Below, in pieces: positions 1 to 10,764 of a DNA stretch of 64,000 nucleotides. How positions within the stretch are numbered: position 1 is the first letter of the stretch; each line of letters opens with the position of its first letter. The translations under genes were made by a program, and so were the position numbers. This DNA is from Allomyces macrogynus ATCC 38327. Lineage: Eukaryota; Blastocladiomycota; Blastocladiomycetes; Blastocladiales; Blastocladiaceae. A model generated the notes under the pieces. That model saw nothing but the letters and a program-made list of their open reading frames with translations, did not search any database and had not been told where the DNA came from. The stretch is from positions 318,464 through 382,463 of the forward strand of contig GG745350.1 in the NCBI GenBank assembly GCA_000151295.1. The letters run 5' to 3'.

Positions 1-41
1 CCGCAGCGTCGTCCCCGTCGCCGCCCACGACGACCGCGGCC

Positions 42-1089
42 ATGGCGGCGTCCGCGTTCCCGGCTGGCGCGTGGCCCGCCGCGCTGGACGTAGTTGCCGT
101 CACCATGGCCCCACCTACCACCCACGCGCTCCCGCCCACCGCGTTCGATGCGACGACCGCGGTCGCACTTGACCCGGCGATGCCGCACGCGGCACTGCAG
201 ATGCGGTCGGCGCTCGCAATGACGAGTACCCCGTTCGATCCGCGCGCGATCGCACTCGACCCGAATGTGCTCGCCCAATTCCATCACCCGCACCATATCC
301 AGCCGCACTCGCACCCGCACATGCACCACCAGCACTACCCGAATGGGGTCGGAATCCCCGTGTCCCCGCCGATCGATGTCGTCGGCTCCGGACCGTCGTC
401 GTCGTCGCTCTCCCCGCCCGCATCGTCGGCGTCTCCCGTCCCCATGCCGGCGCTGATGGCGGGGTGGCCCGCGCACGCATTCTCGACGGCGACGACTATG
501 CCACCACCTCCACCTGCCATGACACCGGCCGGTGGTGGTGGATCGCGGCGGTCGGCAGGTGCTTCCGCGCCGGCAGCGCCGCGCGACTTTGTATGTCCGT
601 CGTGCCAGAAACGGTTCACGCGGGCCTATAACCTCAAGTCGCACTTGAAGACGCACACGCACGAAAGGCCGTACGTGTGCGAGTTTTGCCCCAAGGCATT
701 TGCGCGGAAACAGGATTGCCTGCGGCATGCACGGATTCACACCAACGGTACGTTTGAATTTACTTGCCTTTGCGCTCGCTCTTTGGTGCTCGGGGACTCT
801 GGCTGACGCGGGTGTCGTGAATTTAGACCGCCCCTTTGTTTGCGCACGGTGCAGCACCGCCTTCGCACGGCAAGATGCACTGTCGCGGCACGAGTACACG
901 TGCTCGCTCGCCGCGAATAACCGCGGGAAGGGTGGGGCGCGCGCCGCGGCGGTTGCGGCTGCAGCTGCCGCTGCTGTTGCCGCTGCCGCCGGTGCACCGC
1001 GCCCGCCAAGTGCCGCAGCAGCAGCAGGATCGGGCAGTTCGGCCGCGTCGTCGCCGCTCGTTCTTGCCGACCAGAAACCCGCCGTCTAG
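42..1089 (+). CDS. Crz1-like C2H2 zinc-finger transcription factor (5' end may lie outside window)
   Basis: Exon 1 is 42-747 and exon 2 is 827-1089. The 79-nt intron has donor GTACGT, a CTGAC branch site at 803-807 and acceptor TTTAG. This gives about 322 residues from the first ATG, but the frame is open to the left edge, so the real start may be upstream. Residues 1-180 are low-complexity Ala/Pro/His/Ser sequence. Three linked fingers follow: C185/C188 to H201/H205, C213/C216 to H229/H233, and C241/C244/H257/C261. The last has Cys in place of the final His. The intron lies between fingers 2 and 3. Finger 1 contains TRAYNLKSHLKTHT and fingers 2-3 contain KAFARKQD and TAFARQDALSRH, which resemble calcineurin-responsive Crz1/Prz1 factors. 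An Ala-rich tail ends the protein. Nuclear DNA binding is inferred from the family; the calcineurin link is by resemblance only. Confidence 0.82.
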
Positions 1090-1340
1090 GCCGTGATTGC
1101 GCTCTGGCCTTGCTTGTTTGATACCTCTTTTCTCTTCCTCACCCTTTGGACCGGAACCGGATTCAGAACCGCATGCAGTTCGCGGTCGCGACGGCAATGA
1201 CCCTCCCTCCCCCCGCCGCCGATCCTTCTCTCCTTCCTCCCTCAGCCGTACCGTCACCCCGTGGCCGTGGGCACCCGCTGCCTGTTTGTGATGTTTATAT
1301 TAATTGAAAATGCCGCTTCGATTCCTCCACTCTCGCTGTG

Positions 1341-3613
1341 TTACCACAGATCCTGCAAATACCGCCCCTCCTTGACCAACGTGGCCACCATCTCGACCGC
1401 TTCCAACTTACTCGCGGCCCCACGCGCCGCACCAAGGACTTCCGCGACCGCGTCCATGACGCCGCGGCCCATGCCCTTCGCGTCGCCGCACACGTACACG
1501 CGCCCGCCCTTCTCAATCGCGCCAACCACCGCGTCGCGAGCGGTGGAGCGGATCGCGTCTTGCACGTAACCTCGCGTCATGCTCGCGACCCCGTCCAATC
1601 CCTGGGCGACGTCGACGCGGGATACGGCCAAATGCACCGCCGTCACCGTCCCAGCCTTGCTCATCTCCAGCAACTCTGAACCGAACAGCCAATCCTTCAT
1701 CGGATCCCGCAATCCCTGAACCACCGTGATGCTCCCAAACTGCACCCCACGCGCACTCGCCATCTCGCGCTGCGCGTGCCGGTGCCGGACGAACGCGATC
1801 AAGGGGGCCATTCCCGTCCCGGCGCCGACCAGAACCACGGGCACGCTCCCATCGGCGGGAAGGTGGAACCGCGCCGAAGGTGCCGGGTACACGGGAATCA
1901 CGTCGCCGACGGACAGAGCGCGGACGAATTCGGACGCGACCCCCATGCGCGACTCGCCGTTCGGCAGGGCAAAGTCGACCAAGCCGACGCCGCGGAAAGT
2001 CGCGCGCGACCGCCGTCCGAGGCCAGCGGGTGCGCACATGCGAGAAGAGCCGCGGCGCGGAGGGGGTCACGTGGGCGAGGAGCACGTCGAGCGGGACAGA
2101 GGTCACGCTCGGGACGGTGGGCCAGGACATGAAACAGCGTCGGCGGCCGTTGTCCGACATCCCGCGGTACGCCTTGGTCCCGGCGCGCGAGGACAGGTAA
2201 TACATGAGTTTCTTCTCGGTCTCGTCGGTCGCCAAATCGCCGAGTGCGCGGAGGAGCGCCTTCTTGGGCGTCGCCGTCACGTCCAGGACGAACCGGCACA
2301 GGTCGAAGATCGAATAAAAGTGCCCCTTGGCTGACCCCTCGACGCCCTTCGGCGCAACCACCGCGTCACGGTCCCGCAGGGATTGCGGTAAATCCGCGTC
2401 CCCGTTCGTCCCGTCGAGTCGGACCACGGGGGACACCCATCCGTCACCGGTCCATTCCGCACCACCGAGCCGCGCCGCGGTAGCCAGCGCCAAATCGTAC
2501 GGCACCGGCGCGCAGATCCCGAACGCGTCGCCCGGCGTCCACGCCCATCCCGGGTCGGCCGCAGTGTCGGTCGGCAAGTCCAGATCGAGCGCGAGGACGG
2601 ACTTGACCGCGTCGGGGGTAGTGAGGGGGGTCACGGACCGCACGGTCGCGGACGCCGGGCGGGAGGACGTGTAGGGTGGGAGCGGGGTGCGCGTGATTTG
2701 CGAGTGCCATTGTGCGTGGTAGTCGGTGATGGTGGGGAGGATCGGTTTGGTTGCGGTGGTGCGGGTGACGACAACGGTCGGGACGGTCACGGCGGGTAAG
2801 CCCGTGAGGGAGGTGATGGTGGAGAGGTCGGGCAGGCCGGGGATCGTCAGGTGGCCGATCGTGTGGGTGGGGAGGGCGGGGGGAGAGTAGAGCGCCGGAG
2901 CCGGAGTAGTGAGGGCGAGCGACGCGGTCTGGTTGACGAGGGTGTCGATGGCCGGCTTGTTAGCGATGGACTTGGCGGCAGGAGCGGCAGCCGGTTCGGC
3001 AGCAGCGGAGGCAGCGTCGGCGGCAGCACCCTTGCGCGCGCAGACGGTCTCGAGTACCGGCCAGAGGCCTTCGACCCACGGGTCGATCGTTTCCTCGAGA
3101 CTAATCGCAACACGTTGATCAGCGCTCCATTCACCAACGCGTCCACCACCCTCACATCTCAAAAAACAAAAAAACGCACCCCGTCGCATCATCCGCAAAC
3201 GCACTCGCATAAAACCGCGTCGCCCCCAACTCCGACACCCTCTTCTCCAACCGCTTCGCGGCGCCACAAAAGTTCGAATAATTCGTATCCCCCAACCCCA
3301 GCAATGCATAACGAGTCTGCGGCCACGGACCCTTGTCACCGCCCTTGAGCTTGCGCAACGCGCGGAAGAACAGGTTGGCATTATCGGGCGGCTCGCCGTC
3401 GCCCGTCGAGGACGTGATAAAGAGCACGGCCGGAACTTGGTCGAGGTGTGCGGCAGCGTGGTCATTGAGGCAGTGCACGGAACTGTTGAAACCGCGAGCG
3501 ACGGCCGTGTCGTGCAGGCCCCGCGCAATGGATTCGGCGTTGCCGGTTTGCGAGCCGTAGAGGATCGCGAGGTGGGGGGCCAGCGGTGGGGTGCCGGCAG
3601 TGGTCGGCGCCAT
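1341..3613 (-). CDS. MTRR: Methionine synthase reductase (flavodoxin + FAD/NADPH diflavin reductase), with apparent frameshift
   Basis: The ATG is at 3613. Exon 1 is 3613-3180, the intron 3101-3179 (79 nt, GTGCGT...TTAG), and exon 2 runs on to the stop at 1341. The N-terminal flavodoxin domain shows YGSQTGNAESIA, TSSTGDGEPPD and LGLGDTNYSNFC. A Pro/Ala-rich linker carries TIPGLPDL. The FAD-binding/connecting region has PGDAFGIC and TPKKALLRALGDLA, and the NADPH module has GAGTGMAPLIAF and VYVCGDAKGM and ends in RYLQDLW. The linker, the PWVEGLWP motif and the C-terminus identify MTRR rather than cytochrome P450 reductase. It reactivates cobalamin-dependent methionine synthase using NADPH. Reading must shift frame near 2038-2041, between the conserved PRLFS and CAP segments, with two surplus bases and no room for an intron. 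This is either a sequence error or a lesion. Confidence 0.9.
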
Positions 3614-4403
3614 GGTGGGTGGTTGTCGCGCGGGCAGAGGTTGGGCGGGCGAGGATGCTGGTGGAGTGCGATCGGGTCGATCCAGAGCGAAGAGTGCTGC
3701 AAGTGACAAGTGCGCGGTGGGCGCGGAGGGCGAGGAGAGTCTGGGATCAATCAGTCGAGGATCAGCACAGGGTGAAGGGGCGGGCGAGTGTGGTGGGGGG
3801 AGTGCTTCACTTGGTCCTGCTGCGCCGCATCCCGGCGTCCCTGATCAGATTTGGCGGGCTTCAACAGCAAACAACATCTCGCCAGCACTTTCTCGCCGAC
3901 ACTCGCTCACCCCGACGGCACTTCGACTCTGGCGCCGAGCGGGAAACGACACGAGGAGCTTGACGACGACGACTCGACGACGACGACGACGGCTCGACGA
4001 CGACGACGACGGCTCGACGACGACGACAACTTGCGGATCGCGATCACGACACGACGCGCCGACCAGCAACGTTCCCGCGCTGCCGCCGCAGGGACGCCGC
4101 GACCGTAACAATTGCCACGGCAGCGTTTCATCCCGTCGCGCCCCAGACCCAGTACCCACCACCGCCGCCGCCGCCGCGCGGACAAGAACCACCCGCCAAA
4201 GTTCGCCACGAAACGGGGAAGCCAGCCAGCCAGCCAGCCAGCACGCGCGACGAGGAAGCGAAAAAACGAGGAAACGACCGACTTGGCCAACGACGCGCGA
4301 CACGAAGAACGTGCGCCGCTGCCCGCCACCAACTCCAACCGCACCCAACCGCACCCCGGCCGACCCTCAAGATACCCCCGCGTCCCCGCACCCTCCGTCC
4401 GCC
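3614..4403. promoter_or_regulatory. Divergent intergenic region between MTRR and the ParB-like gene
   Basis: This 790-bp stretch separates two genes that start in opposite directions, so it should hold both promoters and 5' UTRs. Long frames cross it on both strands, but they are low-complexity reading of a GAC-rich tract and show no domain. No TATA box is obvious. Confidence 0.45.
3961..4029. repeat. Interrupted (GAC/CGA)n trinucleotide tract
   Basis: Four blocks of CGA/GAC triplets are separated by single CT or GG interruptions, in the divergent intergenic region between MTRR and the ParB-like gene. Confidence 0.85.
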
Positions 4404-5717
4404 ATGGCTCTCCGCCTGACGACGCCGCACGACGTGAGTCTCTTTGCGCTCACGCAGCACCAGCCGTTTTGCCCGGCGTTACTCGCTGTCTCGGGCTCGA
4501 TTCTCTCCGACGACTGGCACTGGCGCGGGATCATGGGCGCGCACGCCAACGACCACCGTCTCTTGCCGGCATCGCAAGTGTGCCTTGGCGGTGGGCGCAC
4601 CGCCGTGCCGGCAAATCGCGCATCCTCGACCAAGGTCCGTGATTCGAATCTCGCCCGCACGCCGACACCCGAAGCTCACCTCCGTCGTATCTGTGAATAG
4701 CCGCAAACCGACCCCGTCCGGTACCAATACATGGACCCGCCCGCCATCGCGTGGCTCGACCCGACCGACCTGATCCCGCACGAACCGACGTCCCCACCGC
4801 ACCTCGCACGACTTGTCGAGTACCTGCGCACGCTCGACGACGACACGCTCCTCCCAACCATCATCGTGACCCGGTCGCACCCGCACGTCATTCTCGACGG
4901 CCACCACCGGTGGCAAGCGTCCGTGACCCTCGGCATCCCGCGCGTGCCCTGCTGGGTCGTCGATGACCGACGGGCCGACACGGACGCGACGCTGTTACCC
5001 GTACCGCCGGCGCAGTTCATGAACGCGACCGAGTTGGCGCAGGGGAGTCGGGTGGATGAGGTCGGGTACCGGTATTATCGGGTGAGGGTGTACGATACGA
5101 GGCACGGCGGGTTCCTGCGGATCGGGGATATCGCACAACGCGCACGGGATAACTGGCGCGCCGCTACGCGGAGCGCGGGCGGTGGGATCGCGCTCGGGTT
5201 CGGGATCAAGGGGACCAAACACGTCGCGCAGCACGTGCCGCTGCACGTGCATCACGGTCGGCTTCGGCGTGGGACCCGCGCGGGGGCGGGGCATGAGATT
5301 GTGTTTGGGACGGCGGCGCATGCGAGTGCGGCGACTGGAGCTGCCGCGACCGAAGATGCGGCCGCGACGGGTGGAGGTGGCGCGTTTGAAGTGCGCTTGG
5401 AAAAAGTCGCGCCGCGCGTCGAATGGGGACTGTGGAAGTCCGCGGGGGCCAGGCCGTTTGCGACGCATGCAGGGATCACCGTGGATGCGAGTCTGCGCCC
5501 GCTAAGGTCGTTGGGCGAGGAGGGGACGTGTCTCTGGCGCGACGCGCCGGAGCCGCCGGCGGTGCAGGACGACGGGAATAGTGGGGCACCAAATCGGTCC
5601 GAGCCGGTGACGACAAGCGGAGTACCACCAAGTGCAGGAGCAAGAACGGGTGCAGGACCAGGAGCAGGACCAGGAGCAGGAGTCGTGGAAAGGGCAGCCG
5701 CCGCGGCATCCGCATAG
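4404..5717 (+). CDS. ParB-fold protein resembling free L-serine kinase (SerK/SbnI type)
   Basis: The ATG at 4404 is in a good context (GCCATGG). The preferred model is exon 1 4404-4634 and exon 2 4701-5717, with a 66-nt intron (GTCCGT...ATAG) and a 415-residue product. An alternative donor (GTGAGT at 4434) gives a 267-nt intron in the same phase and a 348-residue product. Exon 2 begins with the ParB/sulfiredoxin fold: LDPTDLIPHE, then LLPTIIV and the signature ILDGHHRWQAS. About 95 residues later FGIKGTKH resembles the xPPKxTRH end of the ATP/ADP-dependent serine kinase SerK and of SbnI. The C-terminal 100 residues are Ala/Gly/Pro-rich. I infer a small-molecule kinase role rather than chromosome partitioning, because there is no DNA-binding helix-turn-helix. 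Substrate is unproven. Confidence 0.68.
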
Positions 5718-5863
5718 ACCGTCCCCGCCGCCGCCGCGCGCTTGCTCGTCGCCTCTCTCTCTTGTCGATTATCATTTCTCTCCACCATCGTTTTACATAG
5801 TCTCTAGAACGCTAAGTTCGTTTCATGAATGGTAAATACTTGTTTGCAACGCGCCCTCCACAT

Positions 5864-7713
5864 TTACGCCTGCCCACGCAACGCCGCCTCCACAAACGGC
5901 TCCCCTAGCATCTCCAACACGTCCGGCAACGCCGCGAGCGGGATTGCGCGCTCGGCCCCCGCCCTCCCGACCGCCGGGAACAACTCCAGCCGCGCAAACG
6001 TCGCCTCGCGCTGGTTCTCCCACGACGCGCGCAAATTCACCTTCCCTTCGGCCATTTCACGGTCCCCAACCACGACCACATAATTCCACGCGTTCTGCTG
6101 CGCCTGCCGGATCTTGCGGTTCAGCGTATGGCCGGATACGTCCACGTCGACGGCGAGCGGCGACCGGCGGGACCGGGACGTGCTGGAGGCCACGTGCGGA
6201 TCGGCGTGCCAGGGGGTGGAGACGGTGGTGTCGAGGTAGTCTTGCATGGCGAGAATGCGTTTGACCTTGTTGGCGTAGGCCACGAGTTCAGCGCCTTCGT
6301 GCACGGGCACGACCATGACTTGTCGCGGCGACAGCCAGAAGGGCCATTTCCCGTGGTAGTGCTCGGCGAGGATCGCAAACATGCGCTCGACGCTGCCGAG
6401 CACCGCGCGGTGGACGATCACGGGCGTGTCGACCGAGTTGTCGGCGCCTATTCGCAAAATCCAAACGTCAAAGCACGGCCGACCCACGCTGGGCAACATG
6501 AAGCGAGACAAGCACGTACGCTCATACGTCAGCTCAAACCGCCGCGGCAACTGGAAATCCAGCTGAATCGTCGCCGTCTGATGACTGCGCCCGGACGCGT
6601 CCTTGACGCGCACGTCAATCTTGGGCCCGTAGAACGCGCCGTCACCCTCGGCCTCCTGCCACACACGTCCTTTCCCCGCCTCCATTGCCGCCTTGTTGGC
6701 GGGCAAGTTGTCGAGCACGTCACGCAACGCGGCCTCGGCATGGTCCCAATCCTGCGCTTCCCCAAGGAAAGCGTCGGGCCGCGTGGCCAGCGTGTACTCC
6801 CACGCCGGGAACCCAAACAGGGCATAAACTTCGTCGACCATGCGTAACGCGGACGCGATCTCGGCCGCGATTTGGTCCCGCGTGCAGAAAATGTGCGCGT
6901 CGTCTTGGTGGAACCGGCGGACGCGGGTCAGGCCCGAGAGAGCGCCTGAGGCCTCGTTCCTGCCGGCAAGCGAGGGTTAGGACCGGAATCGAGTGTGGAG
7001 AAGGAAAAGAACAGTAGGTACCGGTGCAGCGGACTGAAATCCGCGAGCCGCATTGGTAAATCCTTGTGCGAGACGCGCGTGTTCTTGAACAGCAGGCAGT
7101 GGCCCGGACAGTTCATCGGTTTCAATCCGTACAGGCCCGACTCGTCCCCGGCAAGCGCCGCGTGCGCGTGATGCGCGCACCCGTCATGCCGGTCCTCCGT
7201 GGCAACTGCATCCTCGGCCGCCCCCGCCGCGTGCACGTCGTGCTGGTGGTCGCCGTTCCCTGGCAACACGGCAAACATGTCGTCCTTGTAATTCTCCCAG
7301 TGGCCTGAGACTTGCCAGAGCGCGCGCTTATACAGCAGCGGCGTGATCACTTCGCGGTACCCGAACCGCCGGTACTGCCGCCGCATCAGGTCCATGAGCG
7401 TGTGCACGATGTGCGTGCCGTGCGGCAGGAAGAAGGCCGAGCCGGGGGACAAGGCGTGGAACGTGAACAGTTGCTGCGCATGGCCGATGGCGCGGTGGTC
7501 GGGTGCTGCCGTGGCCGCGGCATTGGTGGTGGTTGCTGGTGCGTTGGGCTTGGTCGACTTGGTACTGGTGGTTGCGGGATTGGTTGTGCGATCAGCGGCG
7601 GCGAAGTGGCGCGTCGTGGTCGGCCGCGTGGCCAACGCGATCGCGGGACGGTGGAGAGTGCGGAGCGTGGGACATGGTGCCGCGTGCCGCGCAAGAGACG
7701 CAAGGCGCGACAT
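5864..7713 (-). CDS. TARS2: Mitochondrial threonyl-tRNA synthetase
   Basis: The chosen start is the ATG at 7713. Longer upstream frame has no better start, and from here the protein opens with an Arg/Ala/Thr-rich mitochondrial presequence. Exon 1 is 7713-7022, the intron 6960-7021 (62 nt, GTACCT, CTAAC, GGCAG), exon 2 6959-5864, for 595 residues. The class II catalytic core is complete. Motif 1 region: FFLPHGTHIVHTLMDLMR. The ThrRS signature is KPMNCPGHCLLF, followed by ADFSPLHRNEASGALSGL. Motif 2 is TRVRRFHQDDAHIFC. Motif 3 region: HRAVLGSVERMFAIL. The anticodon-binding domain is at the C-terminus (RKIRQAQQ, NYVVVVGDREM). There is no N-terminal TGS/editing domain, as expected for the short mitochondrial enzyme (yeast Mst1). 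It charges mitochondrial tRNA-Thr. Its 5' end faces ATP17, about 250 bp away. Confidence 0.93.
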
Positions 7714-7960
7714 GGTGGTAGTGGTGGTCGGTTGGTCGGTGCCGACCGCGAGATCAGCGGCGAGGTTGTTGGTGGAGCAGCACCGGCGGCAGGGAGACAC
7801 GGTCAACACTTTGCGCGTTTCTTCCCATTCCAGCGTGACCACACATGACCCGCTCAAAACACTCTCCCTCTCCTCTCCCCCTCATCGTTGGCCACGGCCC
7901 GCCGTTGTCGACAACGTCTAGCCCGCACGCCGCACGCACGACCGACCGCACAGCAGCACC
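7714..7960. promoter_or_regulatory. Shared divergent promoter of two mitochondrial-protein genes
   Basis: About 250 bp lie between the ATG of mitochondrial ThrRS (minus) and the likely ATG of ATP synthase subunit f (plus). Pyrimidine-rich runs occur at 7861-7885. Co-regulation is inferred from the arrangement alone. Confidence 0.4.
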
Positions 7961-8385
7961 ATGTCGATCTTGCGCACCGCGCCCGCCGCGCCTACGCGAC
8001 GCGCTCGTTCATCCCGCCCAACGTCGCGGCGCAGCCGACGGCCTCGACCGCCGCCGCGCAGCCCGCGCTCGGTGCCGAGCTCAAGCCGCTCGTCTCGCTC
8101 TACCGTGGTCTCCCCAAGGGCAACGCCCCCTCGGACCCGTCGGTCCTGACCGAGGGCCTGCTCGTCGGTTACCGCAACAAGCACTTCCAGAACGGCAAGG
8201 AGTCGGGCGCGCCGCTCGCGCACGTTATCTTGCTCGTGTTTGGTGTTGGGTACACGATGGCCTACCACTCGCACCTGAGTATGTTTCCGGATTTCCGGGG
8301 TGTGTGGATTGGAGTGGGTCATAAGTACTGACGCGCGTTGTGATTGCGTTCGACAGAGCACCACAAGAACCAGGCGCACCACTAA
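7961..8385 (+). CDS. ATP17: Mitochondrial F1Fo ATP synthase subunit f, with apparent N-terminal frameshift
   Basis: The main coding frame reads RSFIPPNVAA, then LVSLYRGLPKGNAPSDP, then YRNKHFQNGKESGAPLAHV and one membrane segment ending TMAYHSHL. A 78-nt intron (8279-8356, GTATGT...GACAG) joins this to a last exon, 8357-8385, ending KHHKNQAHH. This matches yeast Atp17 from the IPPK motif to the HLRHHK end. The only well-placed ATG (7961) opens MSILRTA, a plausible presequence, but in a different frame; a one-base loss or two-base gain near 7980 would join them. The matching frame upstream has no ATG. Subunit f sits in the membrane stalk of complex V. The identity is firm; the start is not. 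Confidence 0.82.
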
Positions 8386-8852
8386 GCCGCTTCCACCGTT
8401 GCCCGACCGCGAACGCGTGAGAAGTGGTCATGCTCGCGCGCGCGCGCTCGCTCGCTCTCCACCGTCGTGCGCGTCGTGTGGTTGTCGATTCGTAACATGC
8501 AGCTTGTTGTCGACCCTGCCCGCCGGCCCGGCGCGTCATTCGTCTTTCTTCCCCCACCGTACAGCGACCATAGTTTTTCCAGGATGGAACCAGATTATTT
8601 CGTAATTTTCGAATGTGGAATCGGAGTGCCCACCCTGCCTTCGCCCCTCGCACCGACGCGCGTGCCCGTCGCGTCCCCGCCACCCGCGTGGTGTGCGAGT
8701 CTCATCGAGCAACTTCCCGTCCCTCGCGCCGAGCACGCGCATCAATGCCTTTCGCGACCCTGTTCCCTCGCTCGACTATGCCCACCCATCAAAAACGGCT
8801 TGTCAGGTATCATGGACATTCTTTTTCACCCCCCGTCACGCATCGCATCGAG
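8386..8852. other. Convergent intergenic region, no gene seen
   Basis: This lies between the stops of ATP17 (plus) and POP5 (minus). It has a short CG/CGCT-rich run near 8430-8460. The long plus-strand frame across it has no recognisable domain and is probably 3' UTR. Confidence 0.6.
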
Positions 8853-9541
8853 CTACCCCATCTCGCACGTCTGGATGAGCGCCGCGTTCTCGTCGCCAAT
8901 CTTGGCGAGCATCTTTTCCGCGGCGGGTCCGCCTTTGCCTACAATCACACCACAGATATCGTCAGTTTTCGTCGTGCAAGACCACGGCGACCGCCAAAAC
9001 AAATCAAGCGCACCCTTGGCCTCCATGTGGTGCAGCGCGACCTTGAGCATCACGCGGTCGTGCTCGAGCGCGGCCTGTTGCGCCTTGCGAATCGTGCCTA
9101 CCGATAGGTTGAGCGTGCGTGAGCCGCTGGCTCGTCCTGATCAACAAATCCATCCGCGTCTGCGTACCGCTGCAATGCAAGACGACGATCCGGCACCTCC
9201 GGTTATTGATGGCGTTGAGGAACGTGAGCGTCGCCCAGAGCATTCGGTAGTGGTCGCGCGCGACGCGCACGATGCCAATGCCCGTGAAGCCGCTAAAGTA
9301 CTTTACTGTGTGCCGACCTCACACCAAGATCAGCCGGGCGATGCGAATGTTGGGTGCGAGCTGTCCACCCACCTCCCAAATTGCTCTGCATGAGCCCGAG
9401 CCCATGCGGTCCAAAATGAATCTCGGCGGTCGCGCGAATCCGGCGGTCCATGACCGATGCGGTCACGTCCGGGTCGATGGCGGCATGGTCGTCGCCGTAG
9501 CTCACGCTGAATACGAGGTAGCGGTACTTGTAGCGGACCAT
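8853..9541 (-). CDS. POP5: POP5, protein subunit of RNase P and RNase MRP
   Basis: Four exons: 9541-9373, 9305-9168, 9097-9014 and 8938-8853. Introns are 67, 70 and 75 nt (donors GTGGGT, GTACGC, GTGCGC; acceptors ACAG, GTAG, GTAG). The spliced product is about 158 residues, the usual POP5 length. It starts MVRYKYRYLVF and continues VKYFSGFTGIGIVRVARDHY and GTIRKAQQAALEHD, the three conserved blocks of the Rpp14/Pop5 family. POP5 helps form the protein shell of the tRNA 5'-processing ribozyme and of RNase MRP in nucleus and nucleolus. The last intron is a multiple of three without an in-frame stop, so its retention would still give a protein. The gene diverges from SmD1, 325 bp away. Confidence 0.92.
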
Positions 9542-9866
9542 GGTCGGTCCTGATCGTCGTGGTCGTGGTCCTTCTGATCGTGGTCGCTGTTGCAACAATT
9601 CAAGAGCCGGGAGACAGAACGGTCTGGTCAGAACCGTCACCCTTTGAACACGTGGTGGACTAGGCTGGAAGTCGTCGTGATCACCGTCGAGTCGACTGTT
9701 AAACCCGTTTCCGACGCCCTTTGGACAGCACCGCGCGCCGAGACTTGCTGCACTCGTCGCGGCCGCACTCGAAATATTGGAAATTCTGCGGCATCCGCGC
9801 TCTGGACCTGCTTGGACCGTTTCGAACTCCGTCAACCACCCTGACCCTCATCACCGGACCGCGACC
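9542..9866. promoter_or_regulatory. Divergent promoter region between POP5 and SmD1
   Basis: 325 bp separate two ATGs pointing apart. Both products act in nuclear RNP biology. No TATA box is evident. Confidence 0.4.
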
Positions 9867-10380
9867 ATGAAACTCGTTCGGTCCGTGCCGGCCACACCGT
9901 CTCTCGCCCCACGTTCGCGTCCAGAAAACTGACGCCCAACCCGCCACGAACTCCGTAGCTTTCTGATGAAGCTCGGAAACGAGTCGGTGACCGTGGAACT
10001 GAAAAACGGCACGGTCGTGCACGGCACGATCACGGGCGTGGATATGACCATGAACACGCACCTGAAGACGGTCAAGATGACCGTCAAGAACCGCGACCCG
10101 ATTGCGTTGGACCGGCTCTCGATTCGTGGGAATACGATCCGGTACTTCATCCTACCCGACTCAATCCCGCTCGACACGCTGCTCATTGACGACACGCCCA
10201 AGGTCAAGTCGTCGAAGCGCAAGGAGACGGGTACGTGGATGTTTTGCTGGATTTTGGATGGGGGTGGGGACATATTCTGACGGGCTCTTTTTGTTTGTAG
10301 TCGCTGTTGGTCGCGGGCGCGGGCGTGGACGAGGCCGGGGACGCGGCGGGATGCGTGGGCGCGGCATGCGCGGGCGCTAA
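9867..10380 (+). CDS. SMD1: Small nuclear ribonucleoprotein SmD1
   Basis: Exons are 9867-9880, 9959-10230 and 10301-10380. Introns are 78 nt (GTCCGT, CTGAC, GTAG) and 70 nt (GTACGT, CTGAC, GTAG). The product is 121 residues. Exon 1 codes only MKLV plus two bases; the protein then reads [18 protein letters not shown] (Sm1 motif), [15 protein letters not shown] and [15 protein letters not shown] (Sm2 motif), and ends in a GR-repeat tail plus [11 protein letters not shown]. This is the Sm-fold core protein of spliceosomal U snRNPs. The Arg of the GR tail are normally dimethylated and bound by SMN. Gemin2, an SMN partner, is encoded 1.4 kb away. Confidence 0.97.
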
Positions 10381-10764
10381 ACCGCCGCGCGCGCGCGTGT
10401 TGGTCGGCGCTTGGCACAATGGCGTGGAAAGTCCCAGCAGAAGCGGCGGGGTTCGTGTCTATATATATTTTGTTTTTGGATCGATGACACGACGTCCCAA
10501 TTTTGTAGCGGCTCTAATCAATCTTCCTGTGCGGTGCGTCGGCACAGTCGATTTGCTCCGACTGTCGATGAGGACCCTGACCAGTCCACAAGCTGTGCTC
10601 ACGCTCAGGATTTCACACAAAGATCATCACGCCAGAACCAATCTATTTGCGCACTGGCCTGGATGCTGACGACGACGACGACGACGGCACAAACTGAATC
10701 TGCGTCCTTGTGCTGGCCTCCTGCCGCCGATGTGCGCGCGCCGCCCACTCATCTTGCCGTTTCG
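10381..10764. other. Convergent intergenic region, no gene seen
   Basis: 3' flanks of SmD1 and the HCNGP-like gene. It includes a short (GAC)n run at about 10667-10686. No domain-bearing frame. Confidence 0.6.

Noticed and set aside
4635..4665. tRNA gene suggested by a perfect box B (GATTCGAATC)
   Set aside because: The T stem does not pair, the candidate anticodon loop lacks T33, and the acceptor stem has two mismatches. The site also lies inside the likely intron of the ParB-like gene.
3591..4700. 369-codon plus-strand frame
   Set aside because: It is mostly low-complexity reading of the GAC-repeat intergenic region; only its end overlaps real exon 1 of the ParB-like gene.
5252..5788. 178-codon minus-strand frame opposite the ParB-like gene
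   Set aside because: Antisense shadow of a GC-rich exon.
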